DNA from: Patellifolia procumbens
Lineage: Eukaryota > Streptophyta > Magnoliopsida > Caryophyllales > Amaranthaceae
NCBI GenBank assembly: GCA_947645195.1
Contig: CANSGD010000919.1
Location: 186,001-250,000 of the forward strand
Direction of reading: 5' to 3'
Length of the DNA stretch: 64,000 bases
Below, in pieces: positions 47,801 to 58,143 of this stretch. The notes under the pieces were generated by a model, which saw nothing but the letters and a program-made list of their open reading frames with translations, had not been told where the DNA came from and searched no databases. The translations under genes were made by a program, and so were the position numbers. The number at the start of each line of letters is the position of its first letter. The first letter of the stretch is position 1.

Positions 47801-48565
47801 ATTTGTTTTAATAAAATATAAAAATAATGAAGTGAGGCCATTACCCACTTACCAGGATTAGATGTCCAATTGCTTAGAATTTATGGACTTTGATCTTATA
47901 TCGTTTTATCTATGTAATATGATGAATCTAACAAAAACCTTTATATATATATATATATATATATATAAAAAGATCAATAATTTCATCGTATGATCTTGTA
48001 CCAATTAACTTTGAGCATAACTAAAAAATTTGAATCTAATCATACTACACAATTAACAATTTAACATGAATTAAGTATAACGAATACCGAAGGGTTTACT
48101 TACCGTAGCTCCTCTAGGACACTTCTTATGGGACAACTTACATGCCCACAAACCAGCACCATGTCCATCAAACACACCCCCTGAAATAGATACTCCATTC
48201 ACATCTTCAAATCCAAACCACGTCTCAGATTCTCCGAGCACTCGAAAATCGGTAGGGCCAACGATTGTACCTCGAATAACAAAGTGTATACCTTTGTTAT
48301 TCTTGCAATCCTTGCCTTGAAATACTAAAGCCGAGTTCACGGCGTACCGTCCAATCGGGACAGTGATAGTAGAAGGACTTTCCGACGTGCATGCACTGTT
48401 CCATGCAGTCAAGAACGCCGTGGACGAGTCCGCTTGTCCATCGGGTTTCGCTCCGAGGCTCACCACGTTAATGTCGTTGTGGTGACTCTTAGCTTCAGTC
48501 ACTTGTTGGTTTGAGAAGTAGATTGAAGCTAAGAGTATTGCAAGTAAAGATATGGTCTTCATCAT
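44899..48565 (-). CDS. Polygalacturonase B (glycoside hydrolase family 28), four exons, secreted
   Basis: Minus-strand exons 48104-48565, 45788-46077, 45430-45658 and 44899-45117, GT-AG borders, 1200 nt in total (399 residues plus TAA). Signal peptide MMKTISLLAILLASIYFSNQQ. Catalytic motifs: NTDG (202-205), GDDC (224-227), GHG (247-249), RIK (282-284). It acts on galacturonan in the wall like its neighbour at 28395-30570. Exons 2 and 3 have identical lengths (290 and 229 nt) in both genes, and all junctions share phase, so they are paralogues. Intron 1 is enlarged to 2.0 kb by a TRIM-like insertion. No disabling change is seen. Confidence 0.93.
46412..47311 (+). mobile_element. TRIM-like small LTR element in intron 1 of polygalacturonase B
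   Basis: Two direct repeats start GTGCTCC...TATTAGTG (about 46412-46628 and 46993-47311) and share TTAATTAGCTA, TGTGGTTTA and TTTATTGCTTTGT blocks. The first is followed by TTGGTATCGG, close to the initiator-Met primer site; the second is preceded by a purine-rich AAGAAGCAAGGGAGTG. The roughly 360-bp interior is non-coding and repeats AAGTGCTTYAC three times. Size and layout fit terminal-repeat retrotransposons in miniature. No clear target duplication. Confidence 0.5.
47938..47968. repeat. (TA)n microsatellite
   Basis: About 14 TA units in intron 1 of polygalacturonase B, next to its exon 1 side. Confidence 0.9.
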
Positions 48566-48872
48566 TGTTTTTCTTGGTTTGGTTTAGAAGAAAGTAATAA
48601 AGATAGGAAGTTTAGGTTAAGGATATAAATTATGGAAGAAGGTTGAATCAATTTATAGGATTTGCATATGAAGGTGCACAAGGGGGATTACGTATTCTTG
48701 TAGTTTTTTTTTTAATTTTTTTGGAGTGATTAAAGGAATTACGTTTTCAATTTTCTAATTCAAGTGGATATAGTCTTCTTTGCCATATGATTGTGATAAC
48801 TATTAAAACTTTATCTTATTTTTATATGATACTAGTATTGTCGAGAAAAGATATAGTTAAAATATTAACAGA
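48566..48872. other. Promoter flank of polygalacturonase B
   Basis: About 300 bp upstream of the start codon, truncated on the far side by a Mutator-like insertion. No motif singled out. Confidence 0.3.
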
Positions 48873-49929
48873 TTAAATATAGGAAAAATTGCCTGGAATA
48901 ATGCAACCTTTTGCCCGTTCGCAAATAATAATGCAACCTAAAGATTATTCTGGAATAATGCAACCTTTATACCCCATTTATTTTAAACAAGTCAAAACCG
49001 GATCATCTCAATTTTAACCTGAATAATAGGTTAAGTGGGACACATGTCAGTTTATAATTAGTTCTAATAAATTAATTTATAAAATAATTTAAAAATAAAT
49101 ATAAAAAAAATTCCCACCCACCCCTCCCCTAACCCCATGCAGAATCATTACCCCCACCTCCACCCCCCAGCCACCCCACAACCACTGCCACCCCACCCCC
49201 CACCCCCAGCCACCCCACAACCACTGCCACCCCACCCCGATTTTCCGACCCCCAACCACGATCAAAACCACCCAACAGCGACCCCCCAGAAATCACCCAA
49301 CAACGACGACCCCCGCGTGAAACCACCAAAGCACCGCCCACGCAACCCTGCCGCAACCGAAAATCACCAACCTCCCTCGAAAACGCTTCACCCCTGCCCA
49401 AAACCACCACATTCAAGTGTTTTAACAAAAAGGGGGGAGGGAGGAGTTCGTGGTGGCGCAGCCACGAGGAGGGGAGGGAACCGAAGGCGAAGGGGAGGGG
49501 GTTCGTCCTGTGGTGGCGCAGCGACGAGGAGGATAGGGGGAGGTGGGGGTGGGGGGTTGGACTTGAGCGCAGCAGGGGGTTGGGATTGGGGCTGAGATCG
49601 AGCATCGGGGTGGGGGTGGGGGTTGGCGCAGCAGGGGGTGGGGGCTGGCACAGCAGGGGGGTGGTTTGGGGTTGGGGCTGGCGCAGGGGGGAGGGGGGTA
49701 GGGGGTTGTGGGATTTTATCTTTTATTTTTTTTAGTTTTTGTTAATATATTAATTAAAATTTAAAGTTTTAAATAAAAATTACCAATTGTTCAGGTAACC
49801 GGTAATTTTTCCTATTTAAAATAAATGGGGTATAAAGGTTGCATTATTCCAGAATAATCTTTAGGTTGCATTATTATTTGCGAATCACCAAAAGGTTGCA
49901 TTATTCTAGGCAATTTTCCCTTAAATATA
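48873..49929. mobile_element. Mutator-like element upstream of polygalacturonase B
   Basis: Element 48882-49920 (1039 bp) with 9-bp duplication TTAAATATA at 48873-48881 and 49921-49929. Inverted ends of more than 100 bp share GAATAATGCAACCTTTTG, GCAAATAATAATGCAACCTA and ACCCCATTTATTTTAAA. The middle is extreme in composition: C-rich on the plus strand at about 49110-49330 and G-rich at about 49430-49700. The Pro- or Gly-rich open frames there follow from composition and show no domain. It lies about 310 bp upstream of polygalacturonase B. Confidence 0.87.
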
Positions 49930-50237
49930 ATATTTCTAAACCTAATCGACTTAAGTTTCCTAAACATAATACTTTATAATTTTACATAAATCAGGTGGGG
50001 GTATAATTTTAGGAGAAGGATCCACAGATCTTTTGTTAATTTTGTTTAAAAAAACGATTTTCCAATTACAATACAATTCTAACATATCTCTAACAGATTT
50101 GTTCTACGTTTACTACTAAGATTAATATTTCAATCAATTATGTTTACCAATGAAAGTGGGTTTTAGGGGTTTGTTGTAGTGAATCGTATATTAAAACTAA
50201 GTTTCAGTAAAGAATATAATGCTGGTTAGTTTCTGTC
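49930..50237. other. AT-rich spacer
   Basis: Between a Mutator-like element and the LINE 3' end. Nothing recognised. Confidence 0.3.
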
Positions 50238-50333
50238 TTTTTTTTTTTTTGGCAGTGGATAATCAAGGGACTAAATAGAAAAAAGAATGCCCTTCCTTGC
50301 TCTAGTTGCAAGGTCATGGGCCATGGCCACTCC

Positions 50334-50810
50334 TTATCTTTTCACCTTAGTACAATTAGCAACCACTTCCCTGCAATCATGAATGATTGTTTTGACTTGT
50401 AAAGGAGCCATCTCCGGACGTAGTAATGCATTGACTACCGCAACGCTGTCCGTTTTAATATGTATATGCTTTGAAATAGAATAGGCGATCTTTAAGCCTT
50501 CAAGGCAGGCTCTTGCTTCAGCTTGGAGGGCCGATGCCGCATAAATACGTTTCGCCCCACAGAATTTATGAATCCGGTGTTCACTTGGCCATCCAATAGC
50601 CGCACCCCAATGGTTACTGCTAGTTTTTGCATAAGGGACCCAGGACCCGTCCACCTGCACAGTGACAATATCGTTAGCGGTCTTGATACCATGCTCGAAT
50701 TTTAATTCCCTTCGTGCCGTTATGTTTGTAGGGTAGCTGATTGTGTCTTTCCTCTGCTTGTGATCCATAGCTTGTTTCCAACTCTTGATATTGTCCTTAT
50801 ATGTTCGCAA
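50334..50810 (-). pseudogene. LINE RNase H domain
   Basis: 158 residues: VQVDGSWVP, then ALQAEARACLEGL, HIKTDSVAVVNAL, matching the D-E-D core of plant LINE RNase H (RVT_3). It closes ORF2 with TAA. RNase H is typical of plant L1 elements. Confidence 0.85.
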
Positions 50811-50989
50811 TATGAGATTCGGATCAGGGGACTCCTTCGTGAAGATAATATTATTCCTGTGGATCTAGATATCCCAAAGTGTAGAGGTGAACTTAGCTGC
50901 AAGATCTTCATGAACACCAACAAGGTAGGACCAAAAATTAATAATCCAGTCCTTAATGTGAATGGGGCCGGAGCTACACTTTCTAATAC

Positions 50990-51538
50990 CTAGCTCTCCA
51001 CAGGCCCACACATGATCAGAAAACTGTAGTCTCTCAAGAGGTGAGCAGTGGTCTCTGTATGAGCATGGCAGAAAGAGCACGTCTTATTGCCAGGCCAACC
51101 TCTTTTTGCAAGGTTATCTTTTGTGGGAAGGCCGTTATTACAAATTTTCCAAAGGAACATTTTCCATTTAGGGAGCATGGAGGAAGACCACAGTTTCCTC
51201 CAGAAGGTACTCTTCTCCCGCTCTTCCTTGTGGATGGACTTCTGCATGGTCCAGTATCCCGATTTGACCGAGTAATCCCCGTTCTGAGAGAAACTCCAAG
51301 CTAGATCATCCTCCATCTCTTTAGAAGGGATGTGGGTAGAAAGAATCCTGACAGCTTCTTCCCGCGGGAAAAGCGACCAAATCTTGCTATGATCCCATTG
51401 ACACTCCCGGTTGATGATGTCCTTCACCATAGTTACAGGGCTTTGAGATTGAGAGTGGGAAGATCTTTTACCCTTGAGTATGTCATTTCTTGCCCAAGTG
51501 TCCTGCCAGATCCTGATGTTTTTCCCCTTCCCTAGCAC
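50990..51538 (-). pseudogene. LINE zinc-binding reverse-transcriptase region (zf-RVT)
   Basis: Contains VLGKGKNIRIWQDTW, FWRKLWSSSMLPKWKMFLWKI, GLPTKDNLAKRG and the cysteine/histidine cluster CSFCHAHTETTAHLL, classic for the C-terminal part of plant LINE ORF2. Its frame is lost at 50990, between here and RNase H. Confidence 0.85.
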
Positions 51539-52027
51539 GCGCCTCCAACCATGCTTTAAATGATGAGAAGCTTTTAGAATACTTTTGAAAGCATAGGAAG
51601 AATTTTGGGGTATTGTCGGCCTGCTTGAGTTTATCGCTGTAGTGATTGGATCTGCTTTGTATCTTGCTTTGTATAATCTGGTGATTAGGGAGTTGGGGTT
51701 CTTGTAAATGCTCTAGGCCTGCTTCACCAAGAGGGAATTGTTCAGAGATTCTATGTTTTTCAAGCCCAGCCCACCCTCATGTTTGTGCTTTTCCAACACA
51801 TCCCTTTTGTTCCAATAAATTGGTTTCTTGTCCATGCTTGACGCCCAGAAGAACCTCAGGAAAACAGATGAAATTTTTTTTGATGAACTTCTTAGGGATT
51901 AAATATATACTTAAAATGTGGGCTGCAATCATACCAAGAACTGCATTTATTAGGATTAGTTTGCCTATTTGGGACAGTGTTGAGAATTTCCAGCTCTGGA
52001 TCTTTTGACACACTTTATCAAAGATTG

Positions 52028-52819
52028 CATGGAAACAGGGCCGTTTCTGACATTTTAGAGGCCCGGGGCGAAGTAACAATTTAGGGCCCTTTTTACCATA
52101 TGAGTTTTAAAATATTGCCTCAAGTGTAATTTATTAAACTAAACAATCGATATTTTTCGTTAATACCTATTTCCAAAATTCCAATTTCATATAAAAAATT
52201 GAGAGTAATACAACTTATTAATAATAGTTTTGTATAAAATTTATATAATTAAATACTATATCTCCTCTTTTATACCTTTAAGTGTTTCATCTATCAAGTT
52301 ATTATAATATTATGATTAATGATCTTTATATAATTAATATTATATCTTAGTTTTTAATCATTCCTTTACTAAGTTATCTTCTTGGATACAATTAAATTAA
52401 ATTAGATAAGTAAAGAAAACTTATATACTATATGGCAAACAAAAAATAGGCATTATGACTTTGTGGGTAAAAAAATAAAGGTTTAACTAGAATAATTGAA
52501 ACAAATAATGAAGCTTAAATATCAAAAAAAGACAAAATGGAAAGAAAGAGGCCAAAGGCCAAAATAAGTAAAGGTTAAATGAACTTGCTGCATGCAAATG
52601 AAACCAAGTCAAATAGCAGCCACTAGGACTTGATCTCCGGACTTCCTGCATGCAGGTAGTAAACTACCACTGCGCTATCATGAGTTTAATGTTCATTTAG
52701 CTCCTGATTTCCATATTACTTATTCTTTGTCTGCTGGAAACTCGAAACTGGACTTCTCTTCCGTGGGCCCTGGGCGGTTGCCCCGCCTGCCTTGCCCCAG
52801 GGACGGGCCTGCATGGAAA
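52028..52819. mobile_element. Non-autonomous hAT-type element inside the LINE
   Basis: Element 52036-52811 (776 bp) with 8-bp duplication CATGGAAA (52028-52035, 52812-52819). Short inverted ends CAGGGCCGTTTCTGA / complement of CCAGGGACGGGCCTG. An 8-bp duplication and CAGGGSCG-type ends are hAT features. Interior non-coding, mostly AT-rich. It splits the LINE reading FPC-HAIFDKV. Confidence 0.85.
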
Positions 52820-52914
52820 TGGGTCGTAGTTCTTCCCCACCTCACTCCTATGCTTGACACCAAAAGGTTTCCTTAGGAACCTCATGAATCTAGAAGGGGT
52901 ATTGGGACTGAACA

Positions 52915-54297
52915 TTACATGGGATTTACTAAGCTGATCATTTCACCTGATAGTTTGCAGAACGTGTCAATGCTGTTCTTCAACTCCACAATATTTTGAG
53001 TGCTGGATTCAAAGAAGAAGAGAGCATCATCCGCAAAAAACAGGTGAGATATTTGCGGGGCAGATCTCGCAAGCTTAATTCCCTTCAAAACACCCTGTTG
53101 TTCCTTAAGGAGCAAATTTCTATAGAGGGTTTCCATGCAAAGAATGAATAGATAAGGGGAGAAAGGGTCGCCTTGTCTTAGCCCTGCTGTCGGGGTGAAA
53201 GGGTCAGTGGGTTCTCAATTGAGTAAGATTGAGTAGGTGACAGTGGAAACACATGTCATGATCCAATGAATCCAGATAGGAGGGAAGCCGTACTTCTGAA
53301 GGACTTTTCGCAAAAAAATCCAGCTGATTCTGTCATAAGCTTTGCTGAGATCTACTTTAAGCACGCCTTCAAATTTGTGACCCTTCTTCTTTCTACGGGT
53401 CCTCGCTATGAGCTCATGGGCTATAAGACAATTATCAGACATCAGCCGCCCTGGCACAAACGCATTTTGAAAATCGCCCACGATGTCTTTCAGGATTGGT
53501 TTGAGGCGATTGACCATGATCTTAGATATGGTTTTGTAGAGAGAATTGCAGAGACTTATTGGCCTGAAATCTGTGACTCGTTGCGGATTAGGGACCTTGG
53601 GGATGAGGGCTATGAATGTTTTATTTAAACTCCCCGGCATTTCTCCACTCGCGAAGAAAGAATTAATACCAGTTGTGACATCTGCAGAGATTAGATCCCA
53701 ATTGGTTTGAAAAAATATTGGTGGGATACCATCTGGACCTGGAGACCTTAGAGGTTTGGCTTCAAAGATGGCATTTCTAATCTCCTCCTGACTGAACGGA
53801 GTTTGGAGCCATAGAATGTGCTGGTCTGTTAAGGTTGGGATATTACTGTAGAATAGGGAATCCTCTTCCGGCACCGCTTGTTGTGTGTTTCCCAACATAT
53901 CCGAGAGGTAGGAGAAGAATTTTCCTCTAATTTCCTTTCCTTCTGTTATCCACTCATCCCCATCCTTTAGAAAGCGGATTTCGTTCTGGAGCTTTCTCGA
54001 TTTGACACTTTTAAAAAAATAGGAAGTATTCTGGTCCCCTAGGGCATACCGGTTTGACTTTGCTCGTTGTCTCCAGTACCACCATCTTGAGATTGCTTCT
54101 TCTTCCAAACTTTTCCTGGTTTGCCTTTCTGTTGTGGAGTTGGATGTGGTAGTTACATTTTGCTGTGCTTCCATTAAGACCTCCTTTATGTGGTTCCAAT
54201 CAAAACCCTTCTCTTTCTTGTAATTTAGACACCATTGTTTCAAGTTGAATAACGTGCGAGAGAGCTTGGCTTGGACCTTGCTAAGGTAGGAGCCCAT
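52915..54297 (-). pseudogene. LINE reverse transcriptase
   Basis: Segments show LRSPGPDGIPPIFFQ, KTFIALIPKV, DFRPISLCN, NAFVPGRLMSDNCL, VDLSKAYDRISW, then a TGA at about 53212 in place of the Gly of the ILxNGE block, followed by GLRQGDPFSPYLF and HLFFADDALFFFE (catalytic Asp pair). Confidence 0.88.
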
Positions 54298-54354
54298 TGC
54301 GGGGCTATTCCAACTGGAAACTATTAGCTCTTTGACCTCATTGTGGTGTAAACA

Positions 54355-55110
54355 CTAGGCTTCCATCTTGTATGGTCTCTTCCTGTTCACAGTCTGACTC
54401 TGGGCTTGCAACAAGATTGGACTATGATCCGAGATCCAAATGGGGAAATTAATAACTGTTGCCTCATGGAACAAATTCTGCCATTCGTCATTAGCAAAGG
54501 CTTTATCAATCGTTTCATAAATGGCTTCTTCGCCTTCCCTGTTATTCGTCCACGTATATTTCACACCAAAGGAAGGCAATGCGTGCAAGCTGTTCTCTAT
54601 CCTCCAGTTTTGAAAAACTGTTTCACCCAACAAGTACTTGGAACCACCTAGTTTCTGGTCGTGGCTTTCCACTTGATTACAGTCTCCAATAAGGTAAATC
54701 CCCCACTAAGATTTTGCATGGCCAAACTCAACTGGTTCCAGATATTCAACTTGTCCGAGTAATATGGAGATCCTTAAACAAAAATGTAGTAGAAGGAAAC
54801 AGTAGGATGGCTAGTCGCCTTGCATATAATAAAGTTCTTTGATACAAACTCGATTTTGACACTGACTCGACTGGACCAGTAAAGAAGTAGACCCCCACAC
54901 TTGTTGATATCATCAACACCTACTACTCCCTGAAACCCTAACTTCATGAAGATAGGTTCCAGGGTTGACACATTACATTTGGTTTCGGAAAGGAACATAA
55001 AATCTACGCTAATCTTATTTATAATACTACTAATAAATTAAACTGCTGGGCGTTTTGCAGCTCCGAGAGGCCCCTGCAGTTCCAACTCAACACGTTCATT
55101 CAGCCGAGAA
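54355..55110 (-). pseudogene. LINE endonuclease domain
   Basis: APE-type nuclease fragments MNVLSWNCRGL, MFLSETKCNVS, GGLLLYWSS, FGVKYTWTN and WISDHSPILL in order, but divided by frameshifts (near 55020 and 54770). It would nick target DNA to prime reverse transcription; inactive here. Confidence 0.82.
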
Positions 55111-55114
55111 AGGT

Positions 55115-56373
55115 TGTGGGCCAGCTGCGCCATAGGTAGTTTGTGAGGTGGATGCTCCTGGAATGAGCTCTGGTGCAATAAATCGATGGTAAAAGATAAT
55201 AGGAACTTCAGTTTCCTTCCAGTTTTCGTCTTCCTCATCAAAGTAAGCTTCATCATTATCACTTAGACCAAACTTGAGTTTCCCTTTACCTTTAAATTTC
55301 AACTGACGCTTTCTTATTTTTGTTGGAGACTCTTCCAATGCAAAATCTTCCTCAAAAGCATTGGGGGGATAGGCATTCAGATCTGGGATCGGTTTAGACT
55401 TACCTTTGACATCCTTCGCCTTGGGGGAGTGTTTCTTGCCTCCGAAACAACCACAGGTAGGGCCGTTTATTTTCCTTTTCCTGATCTTCTTCTCTTCTTC
55501 TTGTACCTTGGGCCTCTCTGCAGTAGGTACCCTCTTCGCCTACCCCCATTCTTCCCTGTTTAAGTCTAACAAGTGGCGGAGTTGCTTCCCTTGTTCCTTC
55601 TCTTCTTTGACCACCCCTGAGGGTTCATTCAACATACTTACAACATCTTCCATAGGAGGAAAGAAATCAGGTGTTGGGAGGTCTGAGAGAGCAGATTGAA
55701 AGGAGCTTTCAGAGTGCGGTGAGTTGGGTAGGTTTATTTGAGGGTTTTCTGGGGTGTTAATAAGAGGAGGTGGGGAAGTTGGAGATGGGTGGTGGTTGGG
55801 TATCTTTATGGTAGAAGTTTCTGTCCTAGCTTCGTCATTTTTTAGAGCTGCATTTTCAAAAACTCCAGCTCAATTCTTTTCCGCAGCTTCCTTGAAAATG
55901 ACGCCAAGTTCGTCAAACCCTTGGTACACCATTTGGTTGACTTCATCACCTCTATCTAGGGGTTCCAGGAACTCGGGTAAAGGGTCAGAAGTGGTCCAAA
56001 GATTTCCAAAGAGATGGTTGATTTCCTCGTAATCAATAGTGCCAAATGGGATGAAAGGATCCAAAAAAGGAAACGAAGGAAAATGAAAGCGATTCCAAAG
56101 GGAGGAGTTATTGTTGTCTGCGAAGAGGGGAACTTGAGTGGTAGGCTCACTCTCTCTGAAAAGTTCATCAAGGTAGTAAACATCATCCATGTTTGTAGGA
56201 AGTTTTCGGCTGATGTGGAATAAGAGTGAGAGGAGAGAAGTGATGGTGGGGTTTACTGGCTTGGTTTTTTTTGGGGAAAGAGTGAGTTGTGATTTGTAAC
56301 CACCGGATAAAGAAATAAAAAGGGGGGAATGTAGTTGGGGGAGGGAATGAAAATAAATGAAGTGGTTGGACAA
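55115..56373 (-). other. LINE 5' part, ORF1-like region of unknown type
   Basis: Open segments at 55870-56373 (with MDDVYYLDELF inside), about 55430-55865 and 55096-55338 follow each other on the minus strand and are acidic/proline-rich, then Lys-rich (KRQLKFKGKGKLKFG). A cysteine stretch GPTCGCFGG is seen near 55440. I do not recognise the gag or RRM domains usual for plant L1 ORF1. It could be ORF1 or a gene the LINE landed beside. Confidence 0.35.
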
Positions 56374-56393
56374 AACTTGGGAAGGAGGAACTA

Positions 56394-58006
56394 TGATATC
56401 ACGTATTTATATAGAGTTTTCTCCCTTATTTACAAGCTAATTTGTGCGTCATTGGAGCTCTTGGGAGCTATTTTGTGCTAACTTTCGTATGCAGTTGTGG
56501 TTTCGTGTTTTAGTATTGAATTGCAGGTTTTATGGAGTTTTCTCCTTATTCCCGAGCCATTTGGAAGCAACCACGGCTTTACGAGATGTTATGAGGCACG
56601 TAGGGTGGCTCACGAGCTTTATGGATAGTTTAGGAGGTCCCAAGACCCCTAAACGTGAAGATTAGAGAGCAAAGGAGTCAAAAGGAGTTTTCCGCGTACT
56701 GATCGGGCAGAAATAGCCCGATCGGGCGAAGTATTTATGATCGGGTATAAAAGTTGCGGACCCGATCGGGCGAGGATTGCCCGATCGCATCGGGCGAGGA
56801 AGCATGTCCCCAGACCCGATCGGGTGACCACCGCCCGACCCGATCGGGTGGAGTGCTGCTTGGTCTCATTCTGCTGCTGCTTTCGAGAGGAACTTGCTGA
56901 CACATTTCGTCGCCTGGCCCGATCGGGTGACTACCGCCCGACCCGATCGGGTGGGCCGTTTTCTCGCTTTATTGCTTCACTGCTGCTGCCAGAGCCCAGA
57001 AGTAAATTTGGGCGAATTTGTATGTGGACCCGATCGGGTACTGTGCTCGGGCCCGATCGGGTCTGGTGCTTTTATCGCGCTTTTTCACTTTTTGTTTCCG
57101 TTTTTTAGTGAACTTGAGGGGTATTATAAATACTTTTTCCTCATTATCTTTTATTCATCTTTCATTAGGTTTTAGACTAGTTTTATTCTACATTGCTCTT
57201 AGTTTAATTCAAACACTTTAGATTAATGTAGAGGTGATCAAACCTGTTTCGATTTCAATAAAAGTTCCTGCTTTCCGTCAATTGGTATTCTTCTCTACTC
57301 TAATCTCTTTTATTATTATTAATTGCTTAGCTTAATTATTTAATTGTTCATGATGCAATTCTTAGGGTTTCATATTAGTTTTGTTGTTGCCGATTCGATT
57401 ATGAGTGAGTAGTTCTCTTTCTAGGGTGTTAGATAGGAAAGCCATGTTTATACCATGATTGTAATTTAGATTTCTATCAATTTCTAGGGCTTGATTAGGG
57501 TGATTGTGATGTGGTTTGTTCTTATTGAGTAATTAACGTTATTGGGCAGTTTCTTTGATTACTTGAGGTTAATAATCGTTTGCACAGATCCGTCTTACTT
57601 TTAGAGGCCTAGGACACATCAGTAATTCTGATTACGCTAGTGAACATGCGGCGTATGTTGAACTATGAGCGTTGAGTCTTAACCATAGCTCAACATAGGC
57701 TCTAATCCCCCGACTCTTGACTTAGGTTTTAATAGTAGTTGACCCTATTTGATTGGTATAAGCATGGTGGACCGACCTAATACCCTAGACTTTTATTCCA
57801 TAGTTTAATCCTCGATTTATTCAGTCTTCCGTAGTCTATTCCTTAGTTTAATTAATTCTTATCTGATTTCATCTGGAGTAGCTGAATTGGTTGAATATTA
57901 ATTTAGAAACTCTGTCTCCCTGTGGATTCGACCCTGCTTCCACTGACTACCTAGTTAGAGGTCTGTAGGTTTATTTTTGAATAGGCGATACGACTAAATC
58001 CTATCA
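56394..58006 (+). repeat. 5' LTR of the young Athila element
   Basis: 1613 bp. U3 has about five pairs of GATCGGG palindromes (56699-57062). TATA box ATTATAAATAC at about 57123-57133 and a T-rich leader follow. Differs from the 3' LTR by one T/G, two C/T and one C indel that I could find. Confidence 0.93.
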
Positions 58007-58011
58007 AATTT

Positions 58012-58028
58012 TGGCGCCGTTGCCGGGG
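58012..58028 (+). promoter_or_regulatory. Primer-binding site (tRNA-Asp)
   Basis: TGGCGCCGTTGCCGGGG, 5 nt after the LTR end; reverse transcription start for the element. Confidence 0.88.
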
Positions 58029-58143
58029 AGACGGCTAGTTCTCTAAGTTTTTATTTAATTATTTGGTCTACTTCTCTGTACCTCATTGGAACTTCACTGT
58101 TTCAATCGAGGTACGTTTTACTGCTGCTTTTTGTTTCTTTTGT

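Larger units (their letters stand above)
50238..56388 (-). mobile_element. L1-type LINE, degenerate, interrupted by hAT and Athila insertions
   Basis: Minus-strand non-LTR retrotransposon. Its poly(A) tail appears as a T run at 50238-50250. Upstream in order (minus-strand 5' to 3'): unrecognised ORF1-like frames (about 55100-56370), endonuclease (WNCRGL near 55070, FLSETKC near 54990, SDHSPI near 54430), reverse transcriptase (53215-54297 and 52915-53210, FADD), a hAT insertion, RT thumb, zf-RVT and RNase H (50334-50810). Several stops and frameshifts make it dead. The young Athila at 56394-63806 splits its 5' part, which resumes at 63812 and probably runs past the window. Confidence 0.87.

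Noticed and set aside
460..48565. A biosynthetic gene cluster (sulfotransferase, reductases, polygalacturonases)
   Set aside because: The enzymes act on unrelated substrates and cell sites; closeness looks incidental.
49129..49651. Proline- and glycine-rich open frames on both strands
   Set aside because: Composition of the C-rich/G-rich core of a Mutator-like element; no domain or codon pattern.
56737..57108. Arg/Pro/Asp-rich open frames repeated at 62538-62909
   Set aside because: They arise from reading the palindrome arrays of the LTR (CCCGATCGGG gives PDR/ARS codons) in frames without stops; they lie in LTR promoter sequence.
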